Shown here one piece after another: positions 61,515 through 64,000 of a DNA stretch of 64,000 bases. The position numbers and the translations under genes were made by a program. Location: NCBI GenBank assembly GCA_024655945.1, contig JANLFK010000004.1:192370-256369 (forward strand), written 5' to 3'. Position 1 is the first letter of the stretch. Each line of letters begins with the position of its first letter. This stretch comes from a candidate division KSB1 bacterium (GTDB lineage: Bacteria; Zhuqueibacterota; Zhuqueibacteria; JANLFK01; Oleimicrobiaceae). Below the pieces are notes generated by a model. That model was not told where the DNA came from, did no database searches, and saw only the letters and a list, made by a program, of their open reading frames with translations.

Positions 61515-61628
61515 ATGAAAGTACGGTCGTCGGTGAAGAAGATTTGCGAGAGCTGCAAGATCGTCAAACGCAAGGGCGTGGTGATGGTCATTTGCAAGAA
61601 CCCGCGCCACAAGCAGCGGCAGGGTTAG
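61515..61628 (+). CDS. rpmJ: 50S ribosomal protein L36
   Basis: 37 aa. [20 protein letters not shown], then [13 protein letters not shown]; the three Cys and one His form the zinc site. Usual place between infA and rpsM. Confidence 0.97.
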   Translation: MKVRSSVKKICESCKIVKRKGVVMVICKNPRHKQRQG

Positions 61629-61660
61629 CAGCCATTTGACTTTTCTTCAAGGAGGCGGTT

Positions 61661-62029
61661 TTGGCACGCATTGCTGGTATCGATTTGCCAAAAGAGAAGC
61701 GCATCGAGGTGGCGTTGACCTACATCTACGGCATCGGCCTCACCTCGTCGCGGAAGATCCTGGCGAAAGCGGGTGTAAACCCTGACATCCGCGTCAAGGA
61801 CCTTTCGGCCGATGATGCGGCGAAGATTCGCAACATCATCGCTGCGGAGTACAAGGTGGAGGGTGCGCTCCGTGCGGAAGAGACGATGAACATCAAGCGG
61901 CTGATGGATATCGGCTGCTATCGCGGGCTTCGTCATCGCCGCAACCTGCCGGTGCGCGGTCAACGCACGCACACCAACGCGCGTACGCGGCGTGGCAGGC
62001 GCCGCATTGTGAGCGTGAAGAAGAAATAG
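61661..62029 (+). CDS. rpsM: 30S ribosomal protein S13
   Basis: 122 aa from a TTG with AAGGAGG upstream. [25 protein letters not shown] and [25 protein letters not shown]. Confidence 0.98.
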   Translation: MARIAGIDLPKEKRIEVALTYIYGIGLTSSRKILAKAGVNPDIRVKDLSADDAAKIRNIIAAEYKVEGALRAEETMNIKRLMDIGCYRGLRHRRNLPVRGQRTHTNARTRRGRRRIVSVKKK

Positions 62030-62066
62030 CTGGCACGGACACTCATTTGCGAGGTGGAGGTAGAGT

Positions 62067-62453
62067 TTGAGCGCAATGCGAAGACGCGCGCGCAAGCGCG
62101 AGCGAGTCGAGGCCAACGGGGTGGCACATATCAAGGCCACCTTCAACAACACTATCGTCACGCTGACCGATAGCTATGGCAATGTGATTTCATGGGCGTC
62201 TGCCGGTAGGATTGGGTTCAAGGGCTCGCGCAAGAGCACCCCCTTTGCGGCGCAATTGGCTGCCGAGGCGGCCGCCAAGGAGGCCTTGGAACTGGGTCTG
62301 CGTCGTGTGGAGGTGATGCTCAAGGGCCCAGGCGCGGGCCGCGAGGCGGCAGTGCGATCGCTGCAGGCGGCCGGTCTGCAGGTGGTGGCGATCAAGGACG
62401 TCACCCCCATCCCGCATAATGGCTGCCGCCCGCCCAAGCGGCGCAGGGTGTGA
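62067..62453 (+). CDS. rpsK: 30S ribosomal protein S11
   Basis: 128 aa from a TTG start. [45 protein letters not shown] and [18 protein letters not shown]. Confidence 0.98.
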   Translation: MSAMRRRARKRERVEANGVAHIKATFNNTIVTLTDSYGNVISWASAGRIGFKGSRKSTPFAAQLAAEAAAKEALELGLRRVEVMLKGPGAGREAAVRSLQAAGLQVVAIKDVTPIPHNGCRPPKRRRV

Positions 62454-62508
62454 GCAACCGATAGGCAGCGTCCCAACAGAGAACGCGAGTTCTGGAGGCA
62501 GTTTCCTT

Positions 62509-63138
62509 ATGGCAAGATATACTGGACCGGACTGCAAACTGTGCCGTCGCGAAGGGCAGAAGCTGTTTCTCAAGGGCGTCAAGTGCGACGCCGCCAAGTG
62601 TCCGTTCGAAAAGCGCGGCTATGCCCCTGGCCAACATGGGCGCACCAGGAGGTTCAGGCAGTCCCAATACGGCTTGCAACTGCGCGAGAAGCAGAAGGTG
62701 CGGCGCATCTACGGAGTGCTGGAGGCGCAGTTCCGCAACTACTTCGAGAAGGCGGTGCGACAGCCAGGCATCACTGGCGAGAATCTGCTTCGCTTGCTGG
62801 AGACCCGGCTGGACAATGTCGTCTACCGGCTCGGACTCGCTCCGTCGCGCAAGGCCGCGCGCCAGTTGGTGCGACACCGGCACTTCCTGGTGAACAATCG
62901 CATCGTCGATATTCCGTCGTACCGCTTGAAGCCAGGCGATGAGGTGAAAGTGAGGGCCAAGAGCCGCCAGCTGGAAGTCTTCCACGCCTCGATGCGCCGC
63001 ATGCGCGAGGGGCGGCAGTTGCCGTGGCTGGCGTTGGACAAGGCAAACATGTCCGGGACGCTCCTGGAAGTCCCCAGCCGCGCCGATATTCCGCTGCCCG
63101 TGAACGAAAGCCTCGTTGTGGAGCTCTACTCCAAGTAG
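62509..63138 (+). CDS. rpsD: 30S ribosomal protein S4 (zinc form)
   Basis: 209 aa from ATG 62509 (GGAGG upstream; the longer frame into rpsK is rejected). It starts [16 protein letters not shown] with further Cys at [10 protein letters not shown], the zinc form. [30 protein letters not shown] is the S4 RNA-binding domain. Confidence 0.98.
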   Translation: MARYTGPDCKLCRREGQKLFLKGVKCDAAKCPFEKRGYAPGQHGRTRRFRQSQYGLQLREKQKVRRIYGVLEAQFRNYFEKAVRQPGITGENLLRLLETRLDNVVYRLGLAPSRKAARQLVRHRHFLVNNRIVDIPSYRLKPGDEVKVRAKSRQLEVFHASMRRMREGRQLPWLALDKANMSGTLLEVPSRADIPLPVNESLVVELYSK

Positions 63139-63196
63139 CGGCCCACGTTTGGAGGCTGGCCATGTGGCACAAGACACATTTGTGGAGTGAACATAC

Positions 63197-64000
63197 ATGA
63201 GCTTACCAAACTTTCAAATGCCGGAGACCATCGAACTCGATGAGTTGGTCTACAGCAACACCCACGGCCGGTTCATCGTGCAGCCCCTGGAGAAGGGCTT
63301 TGGCGTGACCATAGGCAATGCGCTGCGCCGGGTGCTGCTCTCGTCGCTCCCCGGGGCGGCCATCACCATGGTGCGCATCGACAAGGTGCAGCACGAGTTC
63401 TCGACGATCCCCGGCGTCAAGGAGGATGTCGCCGAGATCGTCATGAACCTCAAAGAGGTGCGCCTCAAGCTCATCAACCGCAAGCCGGACAAGGTGGTCC
63501 TCCACCTAAAAGGGCCGCGGGAGTTCAAGGCGGGCGACATCCAGGTCAATCCGGGCGAATTCGAAGTCCTGAACCCCGAACACCACATTGCCACGCTCAA
63601 CGAGAAGGCCGACTTTAAGATGGAGCTCCGCATAGGGCGAGGCCGTGGCTATGTCCCCGCGGAGGAAAACCGGCTGCCTGACATGCCCATCGGGTCGATT
63701 CCGATCGATGCCATTTACACGCCCATCAAGAACGTGCGCTACACGGTGGAGAATACCCGCGTGGGGCAGCGTACCGACTATGAGCGGTTGATCTTGGAGA
63801 TCGATACTGACGGAAGCATCACCCCAGACGATGCTCTGACCTACGCCGGGCAGATTCTTCAGGACCACATTCGGCTGTTCATCAACTTCGAAGTGGAGCC
63901 TGAGGAAGAAGAGCCCGTGGAAGTGGACGAAGAGGCGGTGCGCATTCGGAGGCTCCTGAAGATGAGCGTCGAGGAGCTGGAACTGTCGGTACGCGCCTCC
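63197..64000 (+). CDS. rpoA: DNA-directed RNA polymerase subunit alpha (3' end outside window)
   Basis: 268 codons are visible; the frame is open at the right edge. GFGVTIGNALRRVLLSSLPGAAI, GVKEDVAEIVMNLK, GYVPAEENR and VRYTVENTRVGQRTDYERLILEI belong to the N-terminal dimerisation domain. An acidic linker follows, and the C-terminal domain just begins (LLKMSVEELELSVRAS). Confidence 0.98.
   Translation, partial: MSLPNFQMPETIELDELVYSNTHGRFIVQPLEKGFGVTIGNALRRVLLSSLPGAAITMVRIDKVQHEFSTIPGVKEDVAEIVMNLKEVRLKLINRKPDKVVLHLKGPREFKAGDIQVNPGEFEVLNPEHHIATLNEKADFKMELRIGRGRGYVPAEENRLPDMPIGSIPIDAIYTPIKNVRYTVENTRVGQRTDYERLILEIDTDGSITPDDALTYAGQILQDHIRLFINFEVEPEEEEPVEVDEEAVRIRRLLKMSVEELELSVRAS

Noticed and set aside
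61661-61676. Sigma54-like TTGGCACGCATTGCT at the start of rpsM
   Set aside because: The GG to GC spacing is 8 nt instead of 10 and it lies inside a coding start.

Overview
The window is one continuous stretch of a high-GC bacterial chromosome. Every gene I can support lies on the + strand. Several traits point to the FCB side of the bacteria, most likely a KSB1/Calditrichota-like lineage: a secreted protein ending in a T9SS/FlgD-type C-terminal module (NYPNPFNPGTEI), a GWxTD-family protein, DUF4254, -10 elements of the form TANATT, and a zinc-type S14. The taxonomic call is inference. No mobile element, CRISPR array, rRNA or phage gene is visible.

Region 1 (1-5.3 kb) looks like a self-contained regulatory circuit. 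A sensor histidine kinase (5' end outside the window) is followed by an NtrC-type sigma54 activator and two tandem, paralogous TadG-like membrane proteins of almost equal length (341 and 342 aa). Each paralog has a textbook -24/-12 sigma54 promoter (TGGCAC-N5-TTGC). About 65-75 bp upstream of each promoter sits a 40-bp palindromic element. The two copies match at 37 of 40 positions but lie in opposite orientation, which makes them strong candidates for the activator's enhancers.

Region 2 (5.4-20.7 kb) holds cell-envelope and accessory genes: an amidase lipoprotein, a TGS-domain GTPase, a radical SAM protein, a TPR/GWxTD protein, DUF4254, a winged-helix/pseudo-DnaQ/GIY-YIG fusion, an M14 metallopeptidase, an unknown protein, a STAS protein, a large Fn3 protein with a sorting domain, and a SPOR lipoprotein.

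Region 3 (20.8-30.9 kb) is a housekeeping run: yebC, ruvC-ruvA-ruvB, queA, ispD-ispF, a glutamyl-tRNA-synthetase-like gene that has lost both catalytic signature motifs, ddl, a btpA-family gene and cysS. Many junctions overlap or are very close, so co-transcription is likely.

Region 4 (30.9-64 kb) is the information-processing supercluster. Its order is tRNA-Thr/Tyr/Gly/Thr-tuf-rpmG-tRNA-Trp-secE-nusG-rplK-rplA-rplJ-rplL-rpoB-rpoC, then rpsL-rpsG-fusA-tuf, then the S10, spc and alpha operons up to a partial rpoA. The two tuf genes appear identical. Their codon usage is unlike any neighbour (all Leu codons TTG/TTA, nearly all four-fold codons ending in G) until the last ~30 codons, where local usage returns. 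A series of small hairpins precedes rpmJ and may be a ribosomal-protein autoregulatory leader. TTG and GTG starts are common throughout.
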